A program made the position numbers and the translations under genes. Under the pieces are notes generated by a model. It was not told where the DNA came from. It was given only the letters and a program-made list of their open reading frames with translations, and ran no database searches. Below are positions 18,900 to 29,021 of a DNA stretch of 63,981 bases, piece after piece (positions within the stretch are counted from its first letter, which is position 1; every line of letters starts with the position of its first letter). The stretch lies in contig NZ_AUUU01000163.1 in NCBI RefSeq assembly GCF_002760435.1, positions 1 through 63,981 on the forward strand, given 5' to 3'. The DNA is from Clostridium sp. LS (lineage in GTDB: Bacteria > Bacillota > Clostridia > Clostridiales > Clostridiaceae).

Positions 18900-19545
18900 T
18901 AATTAAATCCCCTTTCCTAACATCAAAATATTCTGCCTTATTGCGCGTAATTAAAAAGAAATTCATAAGAACTTCCTATTTATAAAAAAACACCTAGTGC
19001 TATAAATTCTTCTAAATAACCCGTATTTTCGTTTACATATCCTGAAACAAAAAATTATTTATATTTAAAGTATCTATTAAATGTATTTTCCTCTTAGTTT
19101 TTCTATATTAATAATACCGTAAATACACCTAAATGTAAACTTATAGCTATCCTTTTTCCCAATATAATACATATGATTTTTTATAAAATATGATTACATA
19201 TGCTCATCTAAAATTCTATCAGTTGAAACAAGACATAATTAAAAAATAAAGATTTATAGACATATATTATTAAAACATTATATCTATAAATCTCTAATTA
19301 TTTCTTATACTGATCTATTTTTAATATTTATCAATAAGATTTGCTACTATAACTGATAATTATATTCCTTGTAAATCAAAAAAGCAAAAGTAGTTTTAAA
19401 TTATAAGTGATAAGTTTAGGAAGAAAAGCCTTTGGCGATTTCATCCTCAACTTTTCACTTACTACTTATAACTTATTACCTTGGATATACTATATATCAT
19501 TAGTGTTCCAAAATCTACAAATCTTATAAAAACTGTGTAAAGCTA
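18900..19545. other. Non-coding gap with two dyads
   Basis: No gene is visible in this 646-bp AT-rich gap. It holds a hairpin at 19250-19293 (AGATTTATAGA / TCTATAAATCT), followed on the minus strand by a T-rich run. That hairpin may terminate the malQ-glgP transcript well past its end. A second, palindromic repeat lies at 19400-19471. The upstream part (18900-19150) should carry the dehydrogenase promoter, but no clear -35/-10 pair was recognised. Confidence 0.5.
19400..19471. repeat. Intergenic palindromic repeat
   Basis: Imperfect dyad whose arms read TATAAGTGATAAGTTTAGGA and, on the other side, the complement with a few insertions. The core AGAAAAGCCTTTGGC resembles the core of the palindrome at 17818-17938. 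Together they look like members of one clostridial intergenic repeat class. Confidence 0.5.
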
Positions 19546-21906
19546 TTATTTAACTGGAGCTGGTTTTATATCCCATATTTCATTAGCATATTGTTTTATA
19601 GTTCTATCACTTGAAAATGCTCCTGAGCAATAAAGATTAGCAAAGCACTTTTGTGCCCATTTCTTTTTATCTTTATAATCTTCAAAAACTCTTTCTTGGG
19701 CTTGTTTGAATAACTCAAAATCTGCTAATACATAGTATTGATCTCTTTCTTCTAATAGAGCATTATATAAATCCTCAAAATAACCTGTTCTGCCATCATC
19801 TAATGTACCATTTATTAAAGTATCTACTACTCTTCTAATACTTTGATTTTCTCTATAGTGCCACTTAGGATCATAACTATGTCTCATTCTTTCAATATCT
19901 TCTACTCTAAGTCCAAAAATGTAGTTATTTTCTTCTCCACTTTCCTGAACAATTTCTATATTTGCTCCATCATATGTTCCAAATGTAGGAGTAGCATTTA
20001 ACATGAACTTCATGTTTCCAGTACCTGAAGCTTCTTTTCCTGCTGTTGAAATTTGCTTAGACAAGTCTGAACCCGGGAATAGTTTTTGTGCGTACGATAC
20101 TCTGTAGTTATGTACAAAAACAACCTTAATCTTTTGAGAAACCTGTGAATCATTATCAATAAGTCTAGCTATTTCATTTATAAATTTAACAATTCCCTTT
20201 GCTCTTCTGTATCCAGGGAATGCCTTAGCTCCAAATATAAATGTAGTTTTTGGAATGTCTAACTCTGGATTCTCCTTAATTCTATAATATAAATCTAAAA
20301 TATATAATGCATTTAATAATTGTCTCTTATATTCATGTAATCTTTTGATTTGAATATCGAAGAACGAATTTGGATCAACATCAATTCCTTCTTCTTGCTT
20401 GATATATTCTGCAAGTTGAACTTTCTTTTCATGCTTAATTTCCATAAGTTTTTCTAATACTGCATCATCATCTTTATATTTTTCTAAACCTTTAAGCAAT
20501 TCTAAGTTTTTAACCCAATCTTCACTGCCTAATAAATCTGTAATAAAATTAGATAATTCTATATTACATAGTCTGAGCCATCTTCTTGGAGTAATTCCAT
20601 TAGTTTTATTTTGGAATTTATTTGGATATAAATTATACCAATTATTTAATTCAGATTTCTTTAAAATTTCTGTATGAAGTGCAGCAACTCCATTTACTGC
20701 TCTTCCAACGAATATTGCTAAATTTGCCATTCTCATTAAATCATTTGCAATAATTCTAAAGTTCCAAATTGCTCCTTCATCATATCCTTTTTGTCTTAAT
20801 TCATTCATTAGTGCATCATCTACTTGATATGCAATTTGTAATAATCTTGGGAATAATCTTTCAATTAATCTAATATTCCACTTTTCTAAAGCCTCTGCAA
20901 GTATAGTATGGTTTGTGTATCCAAAAAATTCTTTTGCAATACATAGTGCATTCCAGAAATCAACATTTTCTTCATCAGTTAATATTCTAATAAATTCAAG
21001 GATCGAAATTGTTGGATGTGTATCATTTAATTGTGCTACATTATATTTTGCAAATTCAGAAAAATCATTTCCAAATTTAGCTTTATGTTTCTTTATTATA
21101 TCCTTCATAGAAGCACTTGAGAAGAAATATTGTTGTCTAAGTCTCAATATTTTCCCTGCTTCTGCTGTATCATTTGGATATAATACTCTTGATATATCTT
21201 CAGCCTTATTTCTTGCTGATACTGCTTCGATATATTGTTGATTATTAAATAAATTGAAATCAAATTCTCTTAAAGCTTCACATTGCCATAATCTTAATGT
21301 GTTAATATTTTTCGTTCCATATCCTATTATTGGAACATCATAAGGAACTGCCTTTACTGTCATATCAGAATAAGTTATTATTTGAGTTTCATCATCTTTT
21401 CTAATACTCCATGAGTCTCCATATTTTAACCATGTATCTTCACATTCAGTTTGGAATCCATTTTCAATATTTTGCTTAAATAATCCATTACTATATCTTA
21501 TACCATATCCAACAAGAGGCATGTCTAAAGTCGCAGCAGATTCTATAAAACACGCTGCAAGTCTTCCAAGTCCCCCATTTCCAAGTCCGGCATCTTCCTC
21601 TATTTCTTCGATTTTATTTAAATCTATATTTAAATCCTCCAAGGTATCCTTAACTTCATTATATATACCCAAATTCATTAAGTTATTACCTAAAGCTCTT
21701 CCCATTAAATATTCAGCAGATAAATAATATGCCATTCTTCCTTTATTATATGTTTCAGTTGTCTCATTCCAATTGTCAATTATATCTTCCATGACAGTCA
21801 TAGAAACTGCATTAAAGATTTCATAATCCTTAGCCTCTTCTAATTTAACCCCATGTTTTACTTTTAAGTACCTATTAATACCCTCTATTAGTTTTTGCTT
21901 GTCCAT
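19546..21906 (-). CDS. glgP: Glycogen/maltodextrin phosphorylase
   Basis: 786-residue GT35 phosphorylase that releases glucose-1-phosphate from glycogen or maltodextrins. The pyridoxal-phosphate lysine lies in EASGTGNMKFML, and the glucan-site sequence GNGGLGRLAACF is near residue 110. The ATG at 21906 was chosen because GGAAGGTG lies 8 nt upstream and the malQ stop is 1 bp away (TAA-T-ATG). An in-frame ATG 18 bp earlier has no ribosome site and overlaps malQ. It is the second gene of the malQ-glgP operon. Confidence 0.95.
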   Translation of the reverse strand: MDKQKLIEGINRYLKVKHGVKLEEAKDYEIFNAVSMTVMEDIIDNWNETTETYNKGRMAYYLSAEYLMGRALGNNLMNLGIYNEVKDTLEDLNIDLNKIEEIEEDAGLGNGGLGRLAACFIESAATLDMPLVGYGIRYSNGLFKQNIENGFQTECEDTWLKYGDSWSIRKDDETQIITYSDMTVKAVPYDVPIIGYGTKNINTLRLWQCEALREFDFNLFNNQQYIEAVSARNKAEDISRVLYPNDTAEAGKILRLRQQYFFSSASMKDIIKKHKAKFGNDFSEFAKYNVAQLNDTHPTISILEFIRILTDEENVDFWNALCIAKEFFGYTNHTILAEALEKWNIRLIERLFPRLLQIAYQVDDALMNELRQKGYDEGAIWNFRIIANDLMRMANLAIFVGRAVNGVAALHTEILKKSELNNWYNLYPNKFQNKTNGITPRRWLRLCNIELSNFITDLLGSEDWVKNLELLKGLEKYKDDDAVLEKLMEIKHEKKVQLAEYIKQEEGIDVDPNSFFDIQIKRLHEYKRQLLNALYILDLYYRIKENPELDIPKTTFIFGAKAFPGYRRAKGIVKFINEIARLIDNDSQVSQKIKVVFVHNYRVSYAQKLFPGSDLSKQISTAGKEASGTGNMKFMLNATPTFGTYDGANIEIVQESGEENNYIFGLRVEDIERMRHSYDPKWHYRENQSIRRVVDTLINGTLDDGRTGYFEDLYNALLEERDQYYVLADFELFKQAQERVFEDYKDKKKWAQKCFANLYCSGAFSSDRTIKQYANEIWDIKPAPVK

Positions 21907-21907
21907 A

Positions 21908-23395
21908 TTATACACACCTTCCATAAATTTTAGTTAATCTATATATTTTATTTGCTAGCTCATTAGTAAAAACATTATCCTTTGCTCTCCAACACCAATT
22001 ATACCCAATTGTTGAAGGCAGATTAATCCTTGATTCATTTCCGAGATTCAAGAAGTCTTGCATAAGTGCAATTGATATATTTGCAACACTTCCCCAAATT
22101 CCCCTTATGAATCCCCAATTATACTCTTCTTCTTTTGTTAGTTTCAAATACTCGATAGCATTTTCAATTTCTATCTTATCTCCAGTTTTTTCAAACCAGC
22201 CTTTTACTGTATCATTATCATGTGTGCCTGTATAAGCTATACAATTTTTTTCATAATTATGAGGCAAATATAAATTATCACTACCTCCAGAAAATGCAAA
22301 CATTAATACTTTCATTCCTGGGAAACCGCTCTCTTTTCTAAAGCTTACTGTATCATCAGTTAATATTCCCAAGTCCTCGGCTATAATATTTACATCACCT
22401 AGTTCTTTTTTTACAGCATTGAAAAATTTCATTGCTGGCCCTTTTACCCATTCTCCATTTTCTGCTGTTTTTTCTCCATATGGTATTTCCCAATATGCTT
22501 CAAAACCTCTAAAATGATCTATCCTTATTACATCATAAAGTTTTAAGCTCTGTTTAATCCTGTTTATCCACCATGAATAATCTGTTTTCTCAAGATACTT
22601 CCAGTTATAAATAGGGTTTCCCCAAAGTTGTCCAGTAGCAGAAAATACATCAGGTGGACATCCAGCAATTTTTATAGGTTTTAAGGTTTTCTCATCTACT
22701 AAAAATACTTCCGGGTTACTCCATAAATCCGCACTATCTTCAGCTACATATATTGGTATATCACCTATAATTTCAATACCCAACTTATTCACATAGTCTT
22801 TTAAATTATTCCACTGTTTAAAAAACTCATATTGTATAAACTTCCAAAAGTCAATTTCTTCTGAAAGATTTTCTCTATAATTCTTCAAACTTTCTTTTTC
22901 CCTTAATTTAATATCATTGTCCCAAGTTTGAAAACTTTTCAAATCAAATTTAGTTTTTACTGCCATAAACGTTGAATAATCCTCAAGCCAAAATTCCTCT
23001 AATTTTACAAATTCATTATAGTTATAAGGCTTTAAGGCTTTAAAATTCTTATATGCAAGCCGCAATATCCTCATTTTTTCATTAAATACTTTCTCATAAT
23101 CTATATGTTCAGGATTGTCTCCAAAATCTGTTTCATTATAATCTTCTTTATTTAATAATTTTTCTTCCTCTAAAAGATCAAAATCAATAAAATATGGATT
23201 TCCAGCAAATGCTGAAAAAGATTGGTATGGTGAATCGCCATAACTTGTCTGCCCTAAAGGGAGTATCTGCCAATACTTTTGACCAGCTTTTTTTAAAAAA
23301 TCTGCGAATTCATATGCTTCTTTTCCAAAGGTCCCAATACCATATTTCCCTGGCAAAGATGCAATATGCATAATAACTCCGCTACCTCTTTCCAT
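21908..23395 (-). CDS. malQ: 4-alpha-glucanotransferase (amylomaltase)
   Basis: GH77 enzyme of about 495 residues that transfers glucan segments between maltodextrins, feeding the phosphorylase encoded next. The nucleophile region is RIDHFRGFEAYW, the acid/base is in EDLG, and the third carboxylate is in TGTHDNDT. The ATG at 23395 follows GGAGGA by 7 nt. Two in-frame ATGs further upstream are poorly spaced from that site. Confidence 0.94.
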   Translation of the reverse strand: MERGSGVIMHIASLPGKYGIGTFGKEAYEFADFLKKAGQKYWQILPLGQTSYGDSPYQSFSAFAGNPYFIDFDLLEEEKLLNKEDYNETDFGDNPEHIDYEKVFNEKMRILRLAYKNFKALKPYNYNEFVKLEEFWLEDYSTFMAVKTKFDLKSFQTWDNDIKLREKESLKNYRENLSEEIDFWKFIQYEFFKQWNNLKDYVNKLGIEIIGDIPIYVAEDSADLWSNPEVFLVDEKTLKPIKIAGCPPDVFSATGQLWGNPIYNWKYLEKTDYSWWINRIKQSLKLYDVIRIDHFRGFEAYWEIPYGEKTAENGEWVKGPAMKFFNAVKKELGDVNIIAEDLGILTDDTVSFRKESGFPGMKVLMFAFSGGSDNLYLPHNYEKNCIAYTGTHDNDTVKGWFEKTGDKIEIENAIEYLKLTKEEEYNWGFIRGIWGSVANISIALMQDFLNLGNESRINLPSTIGYNWCWRAKDNVFTNELANKIYRLTKIYGRCV

Positions 23396-23526
23396 TCTCA
23401 TTCCTCCACCCATAAGTCAAATAAAAAATCAAGCTGTAAGTTATTTTTTCTGAATAGATAGGTAAGTATTATCCATCATACTATCTATAGTGAACATACC
23501 ACCATATTATGCCTCAAAACTTAAAA

Positions 23527-24594
23527 TCACTTCTTACTTTTCTTATCTTTATTTGCTTTCAATTTTTTAGTTGTTAAAGATGTAATATCAAAACATGAAT
23601 CCCTTTCTATTAATTCAGTATCCAATAATACATGTTCATTTCCCTTTTCACCATTTATTTGTGACATTAATAAATTAATACTCATTTTAGCCATCAATTT
23701 CTTTGGCTGTTTTACAGTTGTTATGCTCGGATTATAATATTCACTTTCATCCATACCATCAAAGCCAATTACTGAAATATCCTCTGGTATTTTTAAATCA
23801 CTATTAAGGATTGCTTTGGCTGCCCCAATAGCCATAATATCCGAAAGAGAAAAAACTGCAGTAATATCTTTTCTTTTTTTCAACAATTTTAGTGTTTCTT
23901 TATACGCTGTTCTGCTTGAATATCCGCCCACTATAATAAGTTCATCATCCACTTCTATCCCATTATCCGCTAATGCCTTCTTATAGCCTTCAAGCCGCCA
24001 TAAGCTTACTCCCATGTCATTAGTTTCACCTAAAATTAGAGAGATTTTCTTATGGCCTTTATTAATTAAATAAGATGTTGCATCATACGCACTTTTAACA
24101 TTATCAATACCTATTGATGAATAATACGACTTTCCTTCTTTAGAAACAGTATTTACAGAGGTTAATATTATTGGAACATTTATTTCCTTAAAGCTCTCAT
24201 CAGTAATCTCAATAAAATTTCCTCCCAAACATATAACTCCCTGTAGTCTCTTTTCTTTAATAAAGCCTATTAAAGTGTCAACCTCTTGGTAGTAATTATT
24301 ATAGTCATTTTGTTGTATTATCATCGTATACCCATTTTCATTAATAATATTTCCAATAACATTAGTCATTTGATAAAAAAACGGGTTAAATACTCCTTGT
24401 ACTAAAATGCCTATATTCTTTGTATTATTTTGCTTAAGAATTCTAGCGCTATTATTTGGTATGTAATTACTTTCTTTGATTATTTCAAGAATTTTTTGTC
24501 TTGTGCTTTCTTTGACATCAGGATGATTATTTAGCACTCTTGAAACCGTGCTAACTCCAACCTCAGCCAATTTTGCTATGTCCTTTATATTCAT
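23527..24594 (-). CDS. LacI-family transcriptional regulator (MalR-like)
   Basis: 355 residues. An N-terminal LacI helix-turn-helix (MNIKDIAKLAEVGVSTVSRV) is followed by the hinge and a periplasmic-binding-protein-type sensor core. A lysine-rich tail ends the protein. It is the gene just upstream of malQ-glgP in the same direction (131 bp), so control of maltodextrin/glycogen use is inferred. No clear operator was recognised in the malQ promoter gap. Confidence 0.88.
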   Translation of the reverse strand: MNIKDIAKLAEVGVSTVSRVLNNHPDVKESTRQKILEIIKESNYIPNNSARILKQNNTKNIGILVQGVFNPFFYQMTNVIGNIINENGYTMIIQQNDYNNYYQEVDTLIGFIKEKRLQGVICLGGNFIEITDESFKEINVPIILTSVNTVSKEGKSYYSSIGIDNVKSAYDATSYLINKGHKKISLILGETNDMGVSLWRLEGYKKALADNGIEVDDELIIVGGYSSRTAYKETLKLLKKRKDITAVFSLSDIMAIGAAKAILNSDLKIPEDISVIGFDGMDESEYYNPSITTVKQPKKLMAKMSINLLMSQINGEKGNEHVLLDTELIERDSCFDITSLTTKKLKANKDKKSKK

Positions 24595-24792
24595 ATTCTT
24601 CTCCCGTAATAACAGTTAATCTAATAATACTATTATATTCTATTTTATTTGAATAATGTTTACAAAATGAAAAACTTTTACCTATATTTAATTCTATTTT
24701 AACAAACTCTGTAAATTTATACAATTGATCACATAATTATTCTTAATTTCTTTTATTTTAAGTCATATAATTTTAATTAATGACAAATAAAT

Positions 24793-24833
24793 AAAGAATT
24801 TTTTCCAAAAATAATTTCTAGAAAAAATTCTTT
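24793..24833 (-). terminator. Terminator after the PucR-like regulator
   Basis: Perfect 13-bp inverted repeat AAAGAATTTTTTC / GAAAAAATTCTTT, 15 bp past the stop and followed by T-rich sequence on the minus strand. Confidence 0.7.
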
Positions 24834-24847
24834 AATATAAATAAATA

Positions 24848-25783
24848 TTATTTTTGCTTCCAGATAAAGAAAGCTATTTTAAATAACGCTGCATCATTGA
24901 ACTTTCTAATGTCATAACCTGTGTACTTCTGAATCTTATCCAACCTATAAATCAAGGTATTTCTATGAACATATAATTCTTTAGATGCCTCACTTAAATT
25001 TAAATTTAGCTTAAAAAATACTTCTATGGTTTTTATCATATCATCATCTAGTTTTGAAAAACCATCATTGAAGTTATTTAAAATCTTCTCTTTTGTCTCC
25101 TCATTCAAATTGTCCATTATTTTTTCAAATAAAAGACCATTTTGTCCAAATATTGTTTGTGATAAATTGTATTTTTTTGCCAAGTTAATTTTGTAAATAT
25201 TCTCATTATATGAGTTATTTAATAATTCATAATCCTCAATTTGGCAATAACTTATTAAACATTTTTCATAAAGAGATAATACTATTGTTTCACTTATACT
25301 AGATACATGCTCATTTATATCTTCGAAGGCTCCAATTAAAATTATGAAATCCTCATAATTTAATACAATTACTTCTGTATCAATATAAATATTTTTCAAA
25401 ATATCTAATGCTTCCATAAATTTTTCTTTTAAGCTTACAGTTATTAAAAATGTATCTTCTTTGATTTGAGGCATTATTTCTTTTACTTTCTCTTTTGAAA
25501 TGCTTATTTTTTGCAATAATTGAGTAATGATTTTTTCTTTATTATTATGATCGTCTTTATATTTATCTTTAATAAAAAATTCTAATATCTTAATAGAATC
25601 TTTATGTTTTTCTTCAATTTTTATGGTAAACTTCTTCGTTCCAATTAAAAATATAGTTTCAACTAAATTCTCTTTAGACAACTCAGGATTAGCTTCAAAC
25701 ATTATTTCATTGTCTATGTAAACTTCAAATGGTATTTCACAACTTTTATATAATTCTTGTAGATATTTTACTAACCCCTTCAT
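24848..25783 (-). CDS. PucR/CdaR-type transcriptional regulator
   Basis: 311 residues. The C-terminal 60 residues are a PucR-type helix-turn-helix (LSEASKELYVHRNTLIYRLD), the hallmark of CdaR/PucR regulators. The N-terminal 250 residues match no domain I can name. It lies 132 bp after the sugar-ABC ATPase gene, separated from it by a hairpin. The pairing suggests carbohydrate control, but the inducer is unknown. Confidence 0.8.
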   Translation of the reverse strand: MKGLVKYLQELYKSCEIPFEVYIDNEIMFEANPELSKENLVETIFLIGTKKFTIKIEEKHKDSIKILEFFIKDKYKDDHNNKEKIITQLLQKISISKEKVKEIMPQIKEDTFLITVSLKEKFMEALDILKNIYIDTEVIVLNYEDFIILIGAFEDINEHVSSISETIVLSLYEKCLISYCQIEDYELLNNSYNENIYKINLAKKYNLSQTIFGQNGLLFEKIMDNLNEETKEKILNNFNDGFSKLDDDMIKTIEVFFKLNLNLSEASKELYVHRNTLIYRLDKIQKYTGYDIRKFNDAALFKIAFFIWKQK

Positions 25784-25824
25784 TCTCTCACCTCAATTGT
25801 ATTTATCGCATGTCTAGTTATAAT

Positions 25825-25850
25825 AACTCCCATCTAAATAGATGGGAGTT
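25825..25850 (-). terminator. Hairpin after the sugar-ABC ATPase gene
   Basis: Perfect 11-bp inverted repeat AACTCCCATCT-aaat-AGATGGGAGTT, 66 bp past the stop. The T-run on the minus strand is weak, so termination may be partial and allow read-through to the PucR-like gene. Confidence 0.6.
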
Positions 25851-25915
25851 AAAACCATATCACTATTATATAATAATTATTGATATAAGTTAATATACTA
25901 AATTCTAATTTTATA

Positions 25916-27025
25916 CTAACATATTCTTAATTCTGTTTCTTTATCAAATACGTGGATATTTTCATTTTGAACATATAATTTGATTTTATCCTTAGGCTCA
26001 CATTTAGTGCTTCCATCAACTCTTGCTGTCATATTATTATTTCCTGATTTGAAATAAATATAACTTTCTGCACCCATACGTTCAACAACTTCTACATCCC
26101 CAGTAAGTGTTGCAGTTGGATTCTTTGAAATAATTTCTTCATTATCATCTAAGTGTTCTGGTCTTATACCAAATACAACTTCTTTACCTACATATCCATT
26201 ATCTTTTAATACCTTTGCTTTTTCTTCTGGTAATAAAATGTTGTTTTCTTCAAACTTACAATATACCTTTCCGTCCTTTTCTACAGCGGTACCAGTTACT
26301 AAGTTCATTTGAGGGCTTCCTATAAAGCTAGCAACAAATAAATTATTTGGCGTGTTGTATATATTAAGTGGAGTATCAACTTGTTGAACTATACCATCTT
26401 TCATTACAACGATTCTTGTACCCATTGTTAAAGCTTCAACTTGGTCATGAGTTACATATATAAATGTTGTTCCTAAACTTTGATAAAGTTTTGATATTTC
26501 AGTTCTCATTTGAACTCTTAGTTTTGCATCAAGGTTTGATAAAGGCTCGTCCATTAAGAATACCTTTGGTTCTCTAACTATAGCACGTCCTAATGCAACT
26601 CTTTGTCTTTGACCTCCAGATAAAGCTTTTGGCTTTCTTTCTAATAAATGTTCTATATCTAATCTCTTAGCCGCTTCTCTAACTTTTTTATCTATTTCAT
26701 CTTTAGGTGCTTTTCTTAATTTTAATGCAAATGCCATATTATCATAAACTGTCATATGAGGATATAATGCATAGTTTTGGAATACCATTGCTATATCTCT
26801 TTCTTTTGGTTCTACATCATTAACTAATTTTCCACCTATATATAATTCACCCTTTGAAATTTCTTCAAGACCTGCAATCATTCTTAGTGTTGTTGACTTA
26901 CCACATCCTGATGGTCCAACGAAAACTATAAACTCTTTATCTTCAATTTCTAAGTTGAAGTCTTTTACTGCTGTTACATCCCCTTCATAAATTTTATAAA
27001 TATGTCTTAGTGACAAATCTGCCAT
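25916..27025 (-). CDS. Sugar ABC transporter ATP-binding protein (MsmK/UgpC type)
   Basis: 369-residue ATPase of carbohydrate CUT1 importers. Walker A is GPSGCGKSTT, the signature LSGGQRQR, and Walker B FLMDEPLSNLD. A C-terminal TOBE/MalK regulatory domain is present (IRPEHLDDNE). No permease or binding-protein genes are nearby. It is therefore probably a shared ATPase that energises several sugar importers encoded elsewhere, like MsmX/MsmK in other Bacillota. Confidence 0.93.
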   Translation of the reverse strand: MADLSLRHIYKIYEGDVTAVKDFNLEIEDKEFIVFVGPSGCGKSTTLRMIAGLEEISKGELYIGGKLVNDVEPKERDIAMVFQNYALYPHMTVYDNMAFALKLRKAPKDEIDKKVREAAKRLDIEHLLERKPKALSGGQRQRVALGRAIVREPKVFLMDEPLSNLDAKLRVQMRTEISKLYQSLGTTFIYVTHDQVEALTMGTRIVVMKDGIVQQVDTPLNIYNTPNNLFVASFIGSPQMNLVTGTAVEKDGKVYCKFEENNILLPEEKAKVLKDNGYVGKEVVFGIRPEHLDDNEEIISKNPTATLTGDVEVVERMGAESYIYFKSGNNNMTARVDGSTKCEPKDKIKLYVQNENIHVFDKETELRIC

Positions 27026-27176
27026 ATTTATTTCCTCCCTTTATCTTTAAATAATTTTCATACTTTACTTCTTATCTCTGCTACAAATTTATTTTACTAT
27101 ATGTAATCCTTTAAATTCTATACTGAGAATTTACAAAACTATATCAGCTTTTTTGTGAAATAATATAAAAGGAAAA

Positions 27177-27214
27177 GCTATTATAAATAAAAAGTAAATT
27201 TTACTTATAATAGC
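27177..27214 (-). terminator. Terminator overlapping the end of the transglutaminase-like gene
   Basis: Inverted repeat GCTATTATAA / TTATAATAGC with an inner AAGTAAA/TTTACTT stem. It includes the stop codon region and is followed on the minus strand by a T-rich tract. Confidence 0.7.
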
Positions 27215-27971
27215 CTATAGGTGCTTTAGGATATTTACTACTATCCCAAATATATCCTTTAGTAATCAGGTCATTATCTCCAATTAAAAAATACTTATCT
27301 CTATCAATAGAATCATTATTAGTAACATCTAATTGATACCAATTGCCTTGAATCTTAACTAAATTCCATGAATGAGGCGTATTAATATTTATTTTTCCTA
27401 CAACAATTCTACTCTCTATCCCCGCATAATTAAACATTTTATATGCAGTCATGGAATATCCTTGACACACAGCTAGCGATGTAGTCAATGCTGAATAAAC
27501 ACTTATAGATTTTTGTGTGTAATCATAATCAAATCTATCTATTATATATTCATTTATTACCCTTACTTTTTCTAAGTCAGACATATTGGGTTTAATTAAC
27601 GATTCTGTAATTCTTTTTAATTGAGTGTCTATATATTCCTCTTGTTCCTTTGTTGTTAAATATGTTACATCCAATGTTGTCTCTATCCCATCTTGGGTTA
27701 TCTTTGCCTCAGGTTTTATTTCTAACCAAGATCTTTCTAAGTAATCATCTTTAGAATATGCATTTGTAATACAATCACGTATATTATCCTCGAATTCTTT
27801 CCTTGCTCCAGTATATAGAATAGTAAAATTATTATCTCTATTTTCTAAATGCTTGTAAATATTATCTTCCATATCCTTCATTCTTCCAACACTTTCATAG
27901 GCAAGTGCTGTTACCGTAAAAAGTTGCATTGATATAAATAAAATTATGATAGTTTTAAGAAATCCTTTCAT
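27201..27971 (-). CDS. Secreted transglutaminase-like protein
   Basis: About 256 residues. An N-terminal hydrophobic signal (FLKTIIILFISMQLFTVTALA) is followed by a transglutaminase-like (cysteine protease fold) domain. It has Cys in AVCQGYSMTAY, His in NTPHSWNLV and Asp in YQLDVTNN, an apparently complete triad. The likely location is outside the membrane and the substrate is unknown. The ATG at 27971 starts the signal peptide; GGGGG lies a rather long 13 nt upstream. A longer start 45 bp earlier would put hydrophilic residues before the signal. Confidence 0.8.
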   Translation of the reverse strand: MKGFLKTIIILFISMQLFTVTALAYESVGRMKDMEDNIYKHLENRDNNFTILYTGARKEFEDNIRDCITNAYSKDDYLERSWLEIKPEAKITQDGIETTLDVTYLTTKEQEEYIDTQLKRITESLIKPNMSDLEKVRVINEYIIDRFDYDYTQKSISVYSALTTSLAVCQGYSMTAYKMFNYAGIESRIVVGKININTPHSWNLVKIQGNWYQLDVTNNDSIDRDKYFLIGDNDLITKGYIWDSSKYPKAPIGYYK

Positions 27972-28133
27972 TTTAATGATATATCCCCCTAGAGTTATTT
28001 CTTTTATCTTATGCATTTATTTACTATTGCTTTTACTTCTATTGTACTTCCTTTATTTATTTTGTAAATATATTTTTACTTATCTTCGCATATATTCCTA
28101 ACAGATTTTTATTGATATTCCAACAACCCATAA

Positions 28134-28162
28134 TTGACATTATTTATTTGTCCCTATATAGT
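28134..28162 (+). promoter_or_regulatory. Sigma-A promoter of the class-I GATase-like gene
   Basis: TTGACA (28134-28139), a 17-nt spacer and TATAGT (28157-28162). It lies 38 bp before the start codon of the plus-strand gene. Confidence 0.75.
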
Positions 28163-28199
28163 ATAATTTATATATATTCTTAATGGAGGCGGCATTGTT

Positions 28200-28928
28200 A
28201 TGAAAAAACCTATTATTGGTATAAACTCTGGCAGAGTTATTAAGCATGAAACAGCTTATTCTCATTCTGTTATAGAATCTCTTAGTAATGATTATGTTGA
28301 ATCAGTAATTAAAGCTGGTGGAATTCCTATAGTTTTACCCATAGTTTCCGATGAAGAGTCTGTAAGAAGACAAGTGGAACTCCTCGATGGTGTTCTTCTT
28401 TCCGGAGGTATAGATATTAATCCTTTATTATATAATGAAGAACCTTCCCCTAAATTAGGATATATTTATCCTGATAAAGATGATTTTGATGTTTTAATAG
28501 CCAAAATAGCTTGTGAGCTTAAAAAACCTATTCTAGCTATATGCAGAGGACATCAAATATTAAATGTTGCCTTTGGCGGCACTTTGTATCAAGATTTATC
28601 AGATATGGAAGGATGCTACATAAAACACCAACAACAAACAAAGGATGGCGCAGCAACCCATACTGTAGATATTATTGAAGATTCAATTTTACATAGTATT
28701 TTAGGAAATTCAGTTATAAGTAACTCTTTTCATCATCAAGCAATTAAAAATCTTGCTTCAGGTTTTAAAGTTACTGCTTACTCAAAGGATAAAGTAATTG
28801 AAGGTATTGAAAAATGTAACGAAGATTTTGTTGTTGGGGTTCAATTTCATCCTGAAATTATGACTGTTTATAATGATAAAAAAATGCTTAAACTTTTTGA
28901 GGCATTTATTAATGCTTCAAAGAAATAA
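28200..28928 (+). CDS. Gamma-glutamyl-gamma-aminobutyrate hydrolase family protein (C26)
   Basis: 242-residue class-I glutamine-amidotransferase-like hydrolase (PuuD type). The nucleophile Cys is in AICRGHQILN. The His-Glu pair is in VGVQFHPEIM, and FHHQAIKNL is the conserved family segment. Family members cleave gamma-glutamyl bonds, for example in putrescine catabolism, but the substrate here is not shown. The ribosome site is GGAGGCGG. It is one of the few plus-strand genes, with its own promoter, and is convergent with the Csp proteases. Confidence 0.9.
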   Translation: MKKPIIGINSGRVIKHETAYSHSVIESLSNDYVESVIKAGGIPIVLPIVSDEESVRRQVELLDGVLLSGGIDINPLLYNEEPSPKLGYIYPDKDDFDVLIAKIACELKKPILAICRGHQILNVAFGGTLYQDLSDMEGCYIKHQQQTKDGAATHTVDIIEDSILHSILGNSVISNSFHHQAIKNLASGFKVTAYSKDKVIEGIEKCNEDFVVGVQFHPEIMTVYNDKKMLKLFEAFINASKK

Positions 28929-28983
28929 TGCTTTGCTCTCAAATACAAAATAGTAGGGATAATATTAAGAATACATTTAATTT

Positions 28984-29019
28984 ATAACTTTATATATGTT
29001 AATGCATATATAAAGTTAT
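28984..29019. terminator. Bidirectional terminator between convergent genes
   Basis: Perfect 15-bp inverted repeat ATAACTTTATATATG / CATATATAAAGTTAT with a 6-nt loop. It lies between the C26 hydrolase stop and the stop of the second Csp protease, 2 bp from the latter. Confidence 0.75.
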
Positions 29020-29021
29020 CT

